64,000 nt of DNA, taken from NCBI GenBank assembly GCA_902806565.1, contig CADCXA010000033.1, forward strand, positions 1 through 64,000. The letters run 5' to 3'. Position 1 is the stretch's first letter. The number at the start of each line of letters is the position of its first letter. The translations under genes and the position numbers were made by a program. Under the pieces are notes generated by a model. It did no database searches and was not told where the DNA came from. It worked only from the letters and a program-made list of their open reading frames with translations. The DNA is from Hypoxylon rubiginosum (lineage: Eukaryota > Ascomycota > Sordariomycetes > Xylariales > Hypoxylaceae). Below, piece after piece: positions 46,698 to 60,241 of this stretch.

Positions 46698-49042
46698 AAT
46701 TGTTTTCATTTTGTATGGGCTTAGTCATCGGTTGTGGTTGAAACTGATCTTGGTCGAATGAACCTCGAGATGATGCACATCGCATATCAAAATACTCCGC
46801 AGATACCCACGGTAATCAAGAAGTCCGAATCTCTACGATACTAGGCAATTGTTCTTATATCGTGTAACCTCGGCTGCTTCGATACGCGTAAACTTGAATA
46901 TCGGGATGCTTTTCTCAACCTCAGAGTCAGCTTCAGGGCTAGACCTAGCTGGAACCCCGTTGTAGATTGTGAGTACAATGTCCGTTTATCGATGTGACGC
47001 CGGAATCACTAGACGTTCAGACGTTTCAGCCGCCAAGACTCTAGACTCGAGTTGTTTCAAGCGACCATTCTGCGGCTGAGAATATGTCATATTTAAGTGG
47101 ACTCGTATGGGTTAGGCCTACGAAGTACCGCAAGCTTGCCTGTCTGCCTTTCCAGCCTAGGGCTGTTCATAAGGTTAAGGGAAACAAGCGGTTAGATCCA
47201 AGATAGAGTATTCTATTTTAAAATAAAGTAGCGTTGAGAATAGAGCCGCCTACCAATTGAGTAGAATATCCAGGTAATATACCTATTGATACCTAGGTAC
47301 TACCGGTAAGGCAGCGCTTAATCCCGGCCTTTTAGTAGGCGGCCTCCCCTGGGAAGAACGGATCCGGATGTGGCTGAGGAATCCTGTAAAGGTTGTCGGG
47401 TCTTGGATACACAGGAGCCAATCGGTTCTCCTTCCATGCTACAAAGGTTGTTTGCAATTGTTCACTCTGAACAATGTCTGCTCTTAGCGAGCCATTTGTG
47501 GTTGGTTGGTTTGTTTCGTACAATATATCTTGTAGCTCCTAATTCGAAGTGACGGATGACTGATGGAAATATTCACCTGAGTCAACATGAGCTGTCAAAG
47601 AATGAGCACCACGTCATTATTCATCAATAAGTTAGGATGGAAGCCGTTAAAAAGCGCACTGCACTGAGTAACTGGATGCTTACTTGGTTCAGCTTCAGAC
47701 GGAATGATCGGATGCGGATGTTAGGTAAATGGAGATGGAGATAGAAGCTTGTCTCAATGACCGTACGATGTTAATAATGGAATCACCAGCTGAAAAATAG
47801 GTATTGTTTAGCGCCCATGGGTACTAACACAAAGGACCAACAGCCTGTCAGCCTGTTAACTTGCGTGCTAACCGTGCTAACCGTGCTAAACCATGTACTA
47901 GTGGCACAGCTGGCACAGCTAAGTTGAGTAGCTCGTGGCTTAATTGTAACAGCCTCCTGAATTCTGGACCTCAGTCTTCACTGCGCCCCTTTTAACGCCC
48001 ACTTTAACTATTCCCAAATGTCCATGCTAGTTCGCTTGAAACTATTGCCCCCGGCAAATCGGCAAGAAATCTGAGGAGGCCGGCGACAAAGAGAAAGCAT
48101 ATACCAACAGCCAGACAGCTCAGCTACGGCCACGAGTTTTGTTAGTGTTGTTGAGTTGTAAGAGGTAGGTTTGGGGTTTGGGAGAGATGGGAGAGAAGTG
48201 TGAGAGGAGTTATTAGTTATTAATGAGGACCACGCAATGTAATGCAGATCTGATTCAGACGCTTCGTCATCCAGGTTATAGTAGTGCCGTTTTATTGGTC
48301 ACAATAACAATCCGCAACGTTGTCTTACATCTTTCCTCTTTTTTTCTTACCTACCTCCTTACTCTGCTTCTCCCCCCTAGTCCGTCCTACCGGTCCAGTC
48401 ACTTAATTGTCACCCAGCCGCATCTCGCATCGTGGGAACTGGAGACTGGGACTTCTTTTTTTTTCTTGGCAAACAGCTCCATACCCCATGTCTTAGCCGC
48501 CTGCGTCTCTAAGTCTTGGCTATTTCCTATTTCAAGTTTCTACTTATACCTAATCTTGGCATCCCCGGCTGGCCCTGGGGTTGTGCATTGTACCATTGTA
48601 CGCTTGTAGTCGTGTATATTCTGTATATGTCGGCGCAGCTACAGTATTATTATTAGTTTCTACTTTTCACCTACCAACGGAATCTCATCTCTTCACTGCC
48701 TCTTTGTTTCCCTTCCCTTGCCGAGACTTTCTTCTGCCTAGGCTCTAATCCCTCTTTTAATCTTCACAGTTCTCCCACAAACTGTCTCACTGTCTCTCGA
48801 CCTTTTTCGTTTCCCTACTTTATTCACCCCTTCCTATCCCGTGGTCAATCCCACACATAGCGAGCCGCGTCATCCCGCGAGGACCCTGAACTCGTTTGCC
48901 TCCCCCCGGTACTTGACGACCCCACGAAACTCTTGGCTGGTCTCTACGTGCTACAGCATACCACTTCCCTAGCGAATTCCGCATTAGAGGATCTAGACGG
49001 CTCCGATTCTTCGATCCTCGAGTAACATCCTAGCTCCGAAAT
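46698..49042. other. 2.3-kb intergenic region; CT-rich leader before the protease
   Basis: No gene is seen. Features are a TACCTAGGTA word near 47,290, a short GTGCTAACC triplication at 47,868-47,890, and strongly pyrimidine-rich DNA from about 48,330 to 48,830. That CT-rich stretch is typical of the promoter and 5' leader of well-expressed filamentous-fungal genes and probably serves the aspartic protease at 49,043. Confidence 0.45.
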
Positions 49043-50584
49043 ATGAGAACCACCACTTCGTTTGTGGCGGGTGCGCTAGTCGCATCCGTCGCGCAAGCTC
49101 AGGTTGTTCAGTGGGATATCGTAAAGAGACAAACCGCATCCAACAAGCTTACCAGGCGACAAGGCGACACATTTACGGAAGTCATCACGAACGAGAAGCT
49201 CAGAGGAGGGTACTTTGCTACCTGCCAGGTCGGCACGCCTGCCCAAAACCTGACATTACAGTTGGATACGGGTTCTAGTGATATCTGGGTACCTTCGAGT
49301 AGTGCCAGCGTTTGCGAACAATCCGGGGATGATGGCTGCACCTTTGGCTCCTGTAAGTGCATACTGGACGAGTTTCTGACGCTTCTTTATTAGAAGGACA
49401 TCCTCGTTTCTAACTTGCTTTTAGTCGACGAAAGCGCCTCTACTTCCTTCACAGTTGTGGGCGAAAATGAATTTAGTATATCCTACGTCGACGGTAGTTC
49501 TTCTAAAGGTGACTACATCACAGAGACCTTTGAAATCGGTGGGGCTACCTTGGACAATATGACTATGGGTCTCGGTCTCCGGACGGATATCCCGTACGGG
49601 CTTGTCGGTGTCGGATACGCGCTGAACGAAGCTATTGTCGCCAATACTCAGTCCGCCTCGAGTTCATACGATAACTTGCCCGTGCTGTTGCAGAAGCAAG
49701 GCCTTATTAACACCAACGCTTACAGCTTGTGGTTGAACGACCTGGATGCCAACACCGGCAGTATCTTATTCGGAGGAATCGACACGGAGAAGTACCAGGG
49801 CGACCTCACTCGCATCAACATATACAAGGACTCTTCGTCCCAAGCTTTTACGTCCTTCACCGTCGCCATGACATCTTTGCAAGCGGTGTCGTCTTCGGGG
49901 GCCGATTCTCTATCCTCTTCTGAGTTCCCTATCCCCGTCGTTCTCGATTCCGGTACTACTTTCAGCTACCTCCCTACGGACTTGGCGGAGCAGGTATGGC
50001 GGGAGGTGGGCGCGGAGTACTATCCTCAGTACGGCGTACCTCTCCTCCCCTGTAATATGGAAAACAGCGCGGGACACTTCTCGTTCGGATTCGGCGGTTC
50101 TGGCGGCCCCGTTATCAACGTTACGATGGACGAGCTTGTCGTGTCGCTCGCGGACGGTGACCCCTACACGTTCCCGAGCGGCCAGCACAGCGGTCAGGCT
50201 GCTTGCCAATTCGGCCTCCAGAACTTCAGCACCTCTACCTACCTCCTAGGCGACACTTTCTTACGATCGGCCTATGTCGTCTACGATCTGGTGAACAACG
50301 AGATTGCGCTCGCGCCTACCGATTTCAACGCTACGGATTCCAACGTTATCGCGTTCCCCAGCGAAGGCGCCCAGATTCCCTCGGCCACCGCGGCCCCGAA
50401 CCAGGCAGAGGTCACCCAGAGCGGTTCGCTCACGACCCCGACGTACGGGGCCAGCGGAGGTTTCAAGGATGATGCAGCGTCCGCCGCGTCAATGCTGCTG
50501 CCAGCCTTCGATTGGTCACGGATAGCTGTCATGGGCGTCAGCATGAGCCTTATGATGGTCGGTAGCGGATTCTTCCTTCTATAA
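49043..50584 (+). CDS. Pepsin-family aspartic protease, GPI-anchored (yapsin/OpsB-like)
   Basis: Two exons (49043-49352, 49425-50584) with a 72-bp intron encode 489 aa. A signal peptide (residues 1-19) is followed by a propeptide with dibasic-type KR/RR sites (KRQ near 28, TRRQ near 37). Both catalytic motifs are present: DTGSSDIW (D75) and VLDSGTTFSYLP (D278). C-terminal to the protease core lie a Ser/Thr/Ala-rich stalk and a terminal hydrophobic segment (SRIAVMGVSMSLMMVGSGFF) without following charged residues, as in GPI-anchored proteins. The enzyme probably works at the cell surface or wall. Relationship to yapsins/OpsB is from overall architecture and length. Confidence 0.92.
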
Positions 50585-50726
50585 GGGATCTTCCATTCAA
50601 GGCGTTTGGGTCGAGGTTGAATTGTGCATTATTCGTCGTTTATCACCGTCGTTGTGTCATTTCTCTGCGAGTCGCATTCGGTTAACGCATTCATGGCAAA
50701 TCAGGGTGGTAATGGGTTGGCATTTT

Positions 50727-50750
50727 TATGCGTAGTGTCCACTACGCATA
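50727..50750. repeat. Perfect 24-bp palindrome (11-bp arms)
   Basis: TATGCGTAGTG and CACTACGCATA are exact reverse complements separated by TC. It lies 140 bp past the protease stop. It could be a hairpin in the 3' flank or the trace of an excised inverted-repeat element. Confidence 0.6.
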
Positions 50751-50759
50751 CCGATTTGA

Positions 50760-50936
50760 ATTTCAAGGGACTCCGAGGAGCATGAAGAACATTTGGGCAA
50801 AGCAAGGCTGGATTTGCCTAAGACAGCAAAACCCAAGCAGGTCCTAATCTCGGGAGGTCGAAAGAGGCTGACCGACAAGCAGTGGCAAGCAGTGAAGTCT
50901 CGTGTTCATAGCAAAACCAAAGCAAAGGCTGGATAG
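50760..50936 (+). other. Coding-like frame without ATG, possible gene-tail relic
   Basis: The frame is open from a TGA at 50,757 to TAG 50,934-50,936. It encodes a basic peptide including LPKTAKPKQVLISGGRKR and LTDKQWQAVKSRVHSKTKAK. There is no start codon. The composition resembles a C-terminal basic tail of a nucleic-acid-binding protein, but no family is recognised and chance cannot be excluded. Confidence 0.2.
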
Positions 50937-51413
50937 ATGTTCCATATGGCCAAGGGCGTATATATCAATGGCAACGGACATAAGCACTCAAACTACTATG
51001 TCCCTAACTCTAGAAATGTGAAGGACCAAAAATAAAGAAATGATATTTTATTTGACTTAGAATTTGACTTATAAGAGGTAGCAGACAGCAGCATGGCTTC
51101 GGATTTATCAATGCTCAATGGAGATAGCATCAACTAAACGTGCGGCAAATAATAGCTGCTGTACCCCCCCTAACCTCTAAGTGCTAGTGCATGTTGCCCG
51201 CTGATAAAAAGGAGAGATGCGCAATTAGCGCGCTGTGAGTGGTCCCTTTAGAGGCGGCATTAAATTCCCCGATAAGCTGTTATCGTTCCAAAAATTTCTT
51301 AAGCTTCATTTCGAGAGAGAGAGACCGACGGAGGACATCGAATTAGACACTGCGGCGGCCTCATCCTTCCATTCATTTCTTTTCTTTCTACACTCACTTG
51401 TGATTTGCCCAAA

Positions 51414-54065
51414 ATGAGGGTTCAACGCGCAGTGTCTGTCCTCAATGGCAACCGGATCGTGGGATCGAGATGTAGCCCTCAATTCCTAAGCGTGGGCTCG
51501 AGGGTTCTCGGTGCCAGCGCCGGTACCCGTTCCCCTACGCCATTGATCATTGCTCCGTTGCAAGTTGAGGGCCGTAGATACTTTAACCTCACCAAGCCGA
51601 GATATGCTGCTGTAAATGCGGCCGCTAGCGCTGCGTAAGCTTCTCGAACGCCCAGAGCACGTAGATTACAGGCAAGAGACAAGCCAACTGACTAGTATTC
51701 TCCAATAGTTTGAAGCGAGCCGCCGAAGAGGCTGCTAGCCTCACGCCCGAAGCCGTTCTAGCGAAGATGAGCCCAGAGGAGAAGAAGCGACTGTCGAGAG
51801 TGCGCAACATTGGTATTGCCGTATGTTTCGATCGGGCTTGATACTAGGCAAGGCGGCAGGGGAATACTAAATATGGCGAACAGGCACACATTGACAGCGG
51901 AAAGACGACCGCTACCGAGCGAGTACTGTTCTACACGGGGCGAATCAAGGCTATACACGAAGTGCGAGGCAGAGACGGCGCAGGCGCAAAGATGGACTCT
52001 ATGGAACTCGAACGAGAGAAAGGAATTACTATTCAGTCTGCCGCCACCTTCTGCGACTGGAAGAAGGTGGAAGATGGCAAGGAGGAGACGTACCACATCA
52101 ACTTGATCGATACGCCGGGTCATATTGATTTCACCATTGAGGTCGAGCGTGCCCTGAGAGTTCTGGACGGTGCCGTCATGATTCTCTGCGCCGTCAGCGG
52201 CGTCCAGTCCCAGACCATCACAGTCGACAGGCAGATGAAGCGATACAATATTCCCCGAATAAGTTTCGTCAACAAGATGGACCGCATGGGTGCCAATCCC
52301 TGGAAGGCCGTCGAGCAGATCAACTCCAAGCTAAAAATCCCCGCCGCGGCCATCCAAATACCGATTGGCGCGGAGGACCAGTTTAAAGGCGTCGTGGATC
52401 TAATAGACATGAAAGCCATCTACAGCGAGGGACCTAAGGGAACGATTGTCCGGGTTGGCCCTGTTCCCGAAGACTTGAAAGAGCTCGCGGAAGAAAAGCG
52501 CCAGGTACTGATCGAGAAGCTTGCTGATGTCGACGACGAAATGGCCGAGATCTTCCTGGAAGAAGCCACGCCGACGAACGAACAGATCAAGAACGCTATC
52601 CGTAGAGCCACCACCGCCCTTAAGTTCTCGCCCGTCATGATGGGTTCCGCCCTGGCCGACAAGTCAATCCAGCCTCTACTCGATGGTGTCTGCGATTATC
52701 TACCTAACCCCGCCGATGTCGAGAATGTGGCCCTGGACCGTACTAGGGACGAGGCGCAAACTAAGCTGGTGCCGTACAACTCGCTACCATTTGTCGGCTT
52801 GGCCTTCAAGCTTGAAGAGAACAACTACGGCCAGCTCACCTATATCCGGGTATATCAGGGCACGTTACGAAAGGGTACTTACTTGTTTAACTCGCGAACA
52901 GATAAGAAAGTCAGGATCCCTCGAATCGTGCGTATGCACTCGAACGAAATGGAGGATGTTAGCGAAGTCGGTGCTGGTGAGATTTGCGCCGTGTTTGGCG
53001 TCGAATGCGCCTCTGGCGACACGTTCACGGATGGAAACTTGCCGTACACCATGTCTTCCATGTTCGTACCCGACGCTGTCATGTCGCTTTCCATCAAGCC
53101 CAAGCGAAGCACGGATGCCGACAACTTCAGTAAGGCCATGAACAGATTCCAGCGTGAGGATCCCACCTTTAGACTATACGTCGACGACGAGAGCGAAGAG
53201 ACGATCATCTCAGGCATGGGTGAATTGCACTTGGAAATCTACATCGAGCGCCTGAGACGAGAGTACAAGGTCGACTGTACCACTGGCCAGCCCCGAGTCG
53301 CGTACCGCGAGACCATAGGCCAGAAAGCCGAATTCGACTACCTGCTGAAGAAGCAGACGGGCGGACCCGGAGATTTCGCGCGCGTCGTCGGGTTTATCGA
53401 GCCGAACCCGGAGCCGGAGAAGAACAGCTTCGAGAACCAGGTGGTGGGCGGCGCGATCCCGGACAAGTTCATCTCGGCCTGCGGCAAGGGCTTCGAGATC
53501 GCGTGCGAGAAGGGCCCGCTGCTGGGCCACAAGGTGATCGGGGCGCGCATGGTGGTCAACGACGGCGCGACGCACGTGACGGACTCGTCCGACTTCGCCT
53601 TCAGCATGGCGGCGCAGTTCGCCTTCCGCAAGGTCTTCCCGGACGCGGGCGGGCAGGTGCTGGAGCCGCTGATGAAGACGACCATCACGGCGCCCAACGA
53701 GTTCCAGGGCAACATCCTGATGCTGATGAACAAGCGCAACGCCACCATCGTCGACACCGAGATCGGCGCCGAGGACTTTACGCTCGTCGCCGACTGCAGC
53801 CTCAACGCCATGTTCGGCTTCAGCACCCAGCTCCGGGCCGCCACCCAGGGCAAGGGCGAGTTCAGCATGGAGTTCTCGCACTACGCCGCGGCGCCGCCGC
53901 ATTTGCAGTATGTTTTCTCGTCGGCTCTCTCCTACTTCCTATTTTCTCCCTTTGCCCCCTTCTTTATGATGTTAGGTGAAAATGGTCATATTTACTAATG
54001 ATTTCTACAGGAAAGAATTGGTCGCCAAGTACCAAAAGGAGCTTGAGGCTAAGAGAGCCAAGTAG
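51414..54065 (+). CDS. MEF1: Mitochondrial translation elongation factor G1 (mEF-G1)
   Basis: Four exons (51414-51634, 51709-51820, 51884-53907, 54011-54065) encode 803 aa. This GTPase translocates peptidyl-tRNA on mitochondrial ribosomes. An Arg-rich, acid-poor N-terminus of about 60-70 residues is a mitochondrial presequence. GTPase motifs: [14 protein letters not shown] (P-loop, split by the second intron), [13 protein letters not shown] (switch I), DTPGHIDF and NKMDR. Domains II-V follow, including [10 protein letters not shown] and [14 protein letters not shown]. The very short last exon ends EAKRAK. G/C-rich codons in the last third reflect strong codon bias. Identity and structure are secure. 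Confidence 0.95.
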
Positions 54066-54723
54066 AGATAATTCGGCTTTAGAGTATGCCATGTGTTCGT
54101 GGCTAGAAAGGGGCTTTGCCGTGCAACTCCGTCTTGAGTATCTGTCTAAGTATGGATACCTACGCTTAATCGAGTGGTCAAATGAGCAAGTGCTTAATTG
54201 TCTGGTACCCCTGAGGAACGGGTTATACGGCCTTGGGTTCACTGCTCGGGTTTGATGATCACGCTTACACGCCTGACCAATGCTAAAGATCTACGAGGGA
54301 ATGAGATGCGCATGTACAAATTATAATACGACTACACCGAGATATGCGAGGCGTGTATATATATATAGGCAGGCTTGCCTATACGTGCTTTGGGCTAAAA
54401 AGGAGGCGGCGTATAGACAGCTTATTGCGCGTACGAAAGGTAGAAGGGCGCAGGTTCATTATACCTGCGCATGCTTGGTTAGAGGTTCGGAATGGGAAAA
54501 TAAGAAACTCTTCTCTCCATTGCGGAATGTGGCCATGTCGATATTTCGTGACTCCTAAGTATGTATTTTAGATTGGTATCATGAAGCATCTAGAGCATAG
54601 ATAACTTTTACCCGCCCGTATATTTTTGGTCTTCCTTTTTCCATGCGCCCTCTCCTTTTTTCTTTTATAGCTTATTTCGATTGTCTTGGAGAACCCACGT
54701 TAATCAAGTAGGATGTATATCAC
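54066..54723. other. Convergent 3' spacer with two hairpin-forming repeats
   Basis: 658 bp between the stops of MEF1 and LYS12. Inverted repeats are TATAGGCA/TGCCTATA (54,364-54,383) and GCGCAGGT/ACCTGCGC with a 7-nt loop (54,448-54,470). Either could act in 3'-end formation of the converging transcripts or be incidental. No gene is seen. Confidence 0.4.
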
Positions 54724-55913
<1,190 letters not shown>

Positions 55914-57927
55914 TCTGACGGTTCAATTGCAGCTTGGTCTTGTAGTGAAAAGCTTCAATTCCAAGAGCTCTCGAATAAAATTTCTTGTACCGGTGTAACC
56001 AAAAATAACTGCACATGTGGTGGTGGGGCATATGTCTTTGCCGGGATCGGAGCCCAGGGGAAAGGTGCCGGCAGGGGTTCCCAGGGCCCACAGGCAAGAC
56101 AGGCAGGGGCTCCGTTCTGTCGGGGCTAAACCGTGCAAGGGATTCCCTTACAACTCTTGTGTACATTAGGTACTAATTGATATAAATCTCGATTTGATGC
56201 ATCACATTTAAAAGAGCTTCTATTTCGCTTCCCTTGCATAATGTACTAATGTAAGCCCAATCAGCCAATGCGATATGCAGTCTGGCAGTGCGGCATGTTT
56301 AGATGTAACGGCACGATAGGCATCTGTCAAAATGCAAAATGCTTGCATGAAAGTCATTAATTGCATGCACACTCCTTGAAAGATGTTCCCGTTCGGGCCT
56401 CTTAGCCTCTTTCACAACCATCCGTTTCGCCTAAGGGGTTTCCCTGATCATACTCGGCTGCATACTATGATACAAGGAGATCTTAAGAGGGGCAAAGTTG
56501 TTTGCTCACAATGGGAATTGACTTGAAACGTGCCATTCATCTATCGTTAATGTCGTGTGGCTTCTAAGCGCTCCGAGAGAAACAGAGAGGCACAAAAACT
56601 ACCTACCTCCTGAGCACCCCGAGCCTGTAATATTTGACACCTGACGCCGTTGCTGAGGTTACATGGAAAACACCGACGAAGCGGTTCTTAATTTGAAGAA
56701 GAAAAAGGAGTCATCCACCACGGAATAGAGACCGCCACGATGCCACAGGCTTGGGACTATTAACCAATATCCAATACTTTGCGCCGTCCATTCAGTTCTA
56801 GAAGTCTATGCGCGATGTTGAAGGAAAAGGTGATACGATAATTGAGAATCACTTGTATTCAAGTGTTGCCTTGAAGACCAGGTATGTAGTCAGTGATGTA
56901 AGCTCCATAGAGATATACTCAACCATACATCGTCATCTATTCAACTCATCATCGTGTTCAACTCATCACAATGACACGGGCTCTTCTATGTAGGAACGAT
57001 AGCATTGGGAAGTAGTAATATATGCGAATACCTATGTATGTAGTATATATGAATACATACATTAGTAACTTGAAATACGATAAAAAAGAGAATCAGGTCG
57101 CCTCGGTACAAAGGTTAGACACGTTTTGGGAATTCAAAGTTGATGGGTTCATGCAAGCCCCTGAACCCACTTTCTGCTTTCTGCATCAGAAGAAAGATGA
57201 AATTATTCCCCCCTGCCTTACCAATGTAAGGTGCCAAGATAGCTGCTAACTGGGTAATTTATTACAGGACCCAAGTCTTTTTAGGCCGCCTTATTAGGCC
57301 ACATGCCACCAAATAATTCGAAGCTTGACCCTCAACTTCTTCTAATAACAGTTGCGCATTTTCATCCTATCGCTCGCGACGACGTTGATATCAACAAACA
57401 ATCAAACATTTGATTTATTCTGCCACTTTGTATCCCGTCGCTCCCTCTTTTCTAGCAGCTAGTATTTTACCCTTACCTTCTGAAGCAAGCAAGTTCGGCT
57501 TCCGACTTCGTCGCCAAGTTGTCGTCTTTACCTTTAGTTACAGACTTGTCTACTTGTCTTCTTGTCTCGGGACCCCCTTTTGACGAACTGGACCTAAACT
57601 TCACCAATAGCTTTTAATTACCCTTACCCTTACCCCTGGACCGAAGCAAACTAGCTAGCTCTGTCCCCTTTCAGCCTTTCCGAAGCTCGAAATTGTCTTC
57701 AACTTCCTAAAAGACACGAATTCAATCTTCAACCAACAAGCCGCAAATCGCTTTCCCGACCTCCCAAGACACAACTAAGGGGCATGCGATCCATCCTTGC
57801 AAACGGCAGCTGCACTCTCCCGCGGTGACAATTGTTGATATATGATCAGTAGCAAACTGATCGGAGCTCTTCTTGCTCATCCACGGCTACATATTTCGCA
57901 GACAACCAGTCGCAACCAGACCTAACC
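55914..57927. promoter_or_regulatory. Divergent intergenic region, long CT-rich leader on the right
   Basis: About 2 kb between LYS12 and the next plus-strand gene. No coding frame is convincing. From about 57,340 the plus strand is pyrimidine-rich, with CTTACCCTTACCC-like words near 57,620, as expected for a long 5' leader of the gene at 57,928. The middle part shows nothing I can support. Confidence 0.45.
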
Positions 57928-60241
57928 ATGTCTGGAGTCAGGAACCTTCGCGCCATGTTCGAACAGAGAGGCGAGAACAACCCTCCAGATCGAGGAAGAT
58001 CTCCTGGCCCGGGTGGTCTCTCATCAGTCGGTACGATACCTCTTATTTCAAAGATTCCCATACCCAACTTACCTACAACTATTCCAATTCCTTGCCCATT
58101 CCTACCTATCAGTCTGTATAGGCACAGTCCTCCATAGATCCCCCCCTAGAAACAAACTATTTGGATCAACTCCACAATTTCATATCCATTCCGAATCCCG
58201 AACCGCGTTGGCTACGTCATTTATTGTCATTGCTAGGCGCCAATCATTCCTAGGCTACCGTAGCTAATACTCTGATTTTTTTCAACTAGGGTCTCCTTCT
58301 CCCTCTCATTCACCTCGACCCCTTTCCAAAGTTCGAACCACCTTCGTAGCAATCGAAAAGGACGGCCGTGTAGGATTGAGAAGAGAACACAGCGGAGACT
58401 CGGTCTCAGTGTCTAGTCGAAGACTCAGTAACGATACCGAAGCTACTACACCACAGCCGGCACTAGAAAAGGCCGACTTATTTGCCGAGAATATGGCTAA
58501 GAACCATTCTTCCTTCAAGACCAATCTAAGCCAGGAGGCTATTCCCGAGTCGCCCAAACTAGCCGCACCCTCCAATCCCTCTTTCAAGAAGGAAGCTCGG
58601 GGTCCTAATCTTGCCCCGAACTCGAATCCAGACAAGGTCATAGACGAAGAGGAGACCAAGACCCGATTGCTGCCTGGAAACCCAACAGACAAGGCGGCGA
58701 CAAGGGGGAATAGCACAAGCCCTGCGAGAGGAACCAATGGGTCCGTGACAAACGGCAAAACAAAAAGCACGGCTGCCACGAAATCAGCTCCCAAGGCTAC
58801 TCCAATATCGACATCTGCTAAATCTGTATCGAAGGCTCCCAAGTCGCCTAATACCATCAAGCCAGCCACCGCCGGTACATCGAAGGTGTCAAATGCCCCG
58901 AGCTTAGTACACCAGAGGAAGGCGGCACCTGCTTCGAAAGATCACGATGGCCCGAAGAAGACGACTGTTCCGGCCACTGCAAAGGCGGCGGCAACATCCG
59001 GGAAGAAGCCAGCCCCCATTGACCTTCCTCCATCGGGAACTGGATTTGTAAAGCCGAAGCCTAAGTCGCCTACTCGGCCAATCAAGCTGCCTGCTTCGCT
59101 TACAGCCCCTACCGCCGCTTATGCTTCGAAGCTTGGAACTGGGAGCACGGCTCATCCTCCTAGACAGTCGCTGTCTCGAGCTTCCGGAAATGCTCAGCAT
59201 TTAAACGTGGGCCCTACGCTGCATAGATCCTCTAGTAGAGCGAGCATTTCCGCCGCGGGCACCACGTCAAATACGAAGGGCCTGAAGCGTCAGAGTTCGA
59301 CTATTAGCCGACCACGCCCTAGCCTCGGCCCTCCACCTAAGCCAACAGCCAGGGACCACCCAGTTTCCAAGAGGGAGAGTCACGTCGACGAGAGCTTTCT
59401 CGCACGTATGATGAGACCAACTCAGAGCAGCTCTAGCAAGACCTCAGACAAGGCGCCTACCACACCACCTCGGAAACAAAGTGCGCCTTCAGCTGTCCCC
59501 AAGAAGCCTGTAGTGAAGGATGTTGAAGGAAGCGCGAAGAAGGTAGCGGCCAAGATACAGTCATCGACCAACAAGGTCAAAGTGGCAGCAGATGCGACGA
59601 AACCACTGGACAAGGAAGCTACAACAGCGAAGGAAGTTGCGCCAATTGTCGCTCAGACTGAGACGGCCGAGACAGCCATCGAGGTAGCCAAGATCACAAC
59701 TGATACTGCCGCTACGCCTGTTGTAGAGAAGACAGAAGCGGAGGCCGTAATTGAGCCCACAGTTGCCGAGGGCAGCAAGGGGGAAAGCAGAGAAGACTCC
59801 GTCGAAGAATCAGCCGAACCCGCGGCAGCAGTCCCGACTATTACCGAGGACCCCGCGAAGGTGGAGGATATCGAAGATGTAGTCCAAGAGGCCATACCGG
59901 AGCCTGTCGACCAGAATCTTGCGGAGCCTGTCGCGGAACCAACCGCGGAGCCTGCTATAGAACCCGCTGTTGTAATTGAAGAGCCCAAGGAGCCTGAAGA
60001 CAAACAGTCTGAAGACGAGCAGCCTGCTTTGGAAATAAACCACGAGCCTGTGACAGCCGAGAAGGAAGACGATAGCACAGCTGAAGAATCTGAGGCTGAG
60101 GAAGAACAGCCCGAGCCTGTCGAGCCTAAGGTGGAAAATGTCGAGGAGGTGAAAGCCGAGGAACCTACTGAAACACCTAAGATGGAAGAAGCCGAAACGG
60201 ACGAGGCGAAGTCGGAGATCTCTCCTGGGGATGATGCTTAG
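57928..60241 (+). CDS. Conserved fungal low-complexity protein (Ser/Pro/Ala- and Glu-rich)
   Basis: Two exons (57928-58030, 58290-60241) with a 259-bp intron encode 684 aa. The best-preserved parts are the N-terminus (SGVRNLRAMFEQRGEN) and RTTFVAIEKDGRVGL shortly after the intron. The central part is rich in Lys/Pro/Ser/Ala (repeated KSPTRP-like and SKAPKSP words). The last 200 residues are strongly acidic with repeated EPxxEP and EEP units. There is no signal peptide, membrane segment or catalytic motif. This looks like a disordered scaffold or cytoskeleton/septum-associated protein, but I do not know its function. The long first intron could hide a further small exon. Confidence 0.8.

Larger units (their letters stand above)
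50585..51413. other. Intergenic region upstream of MEF1
   Basis: 829 bp with no intact gene. It contains the 24-bp palindrome at 50,727-50,750 and a coding-like tail at 50,760-50,936, listed separately. A pyrimidine-rich stretch just before 51,400 is the likely MEF1 leader. Confidence 0.45.

Noticed and set aside
47868..47890. Short triplication GTGCTAACC
   Set aside because: Only about three copies; too small to interpret.
53210..53902. 230-codon antisense frame in MEF1
   Set aside because: Shadow of strongly biased codon usage; no motif, and MEF1 is certain.
54430..54500. Possible tRNA gene
   Set aside because: The hairpin GCGCAGGT/ACCTGCGC has no accompanying D-arm, T-loop (GTTCRA) or acceptor pairing.
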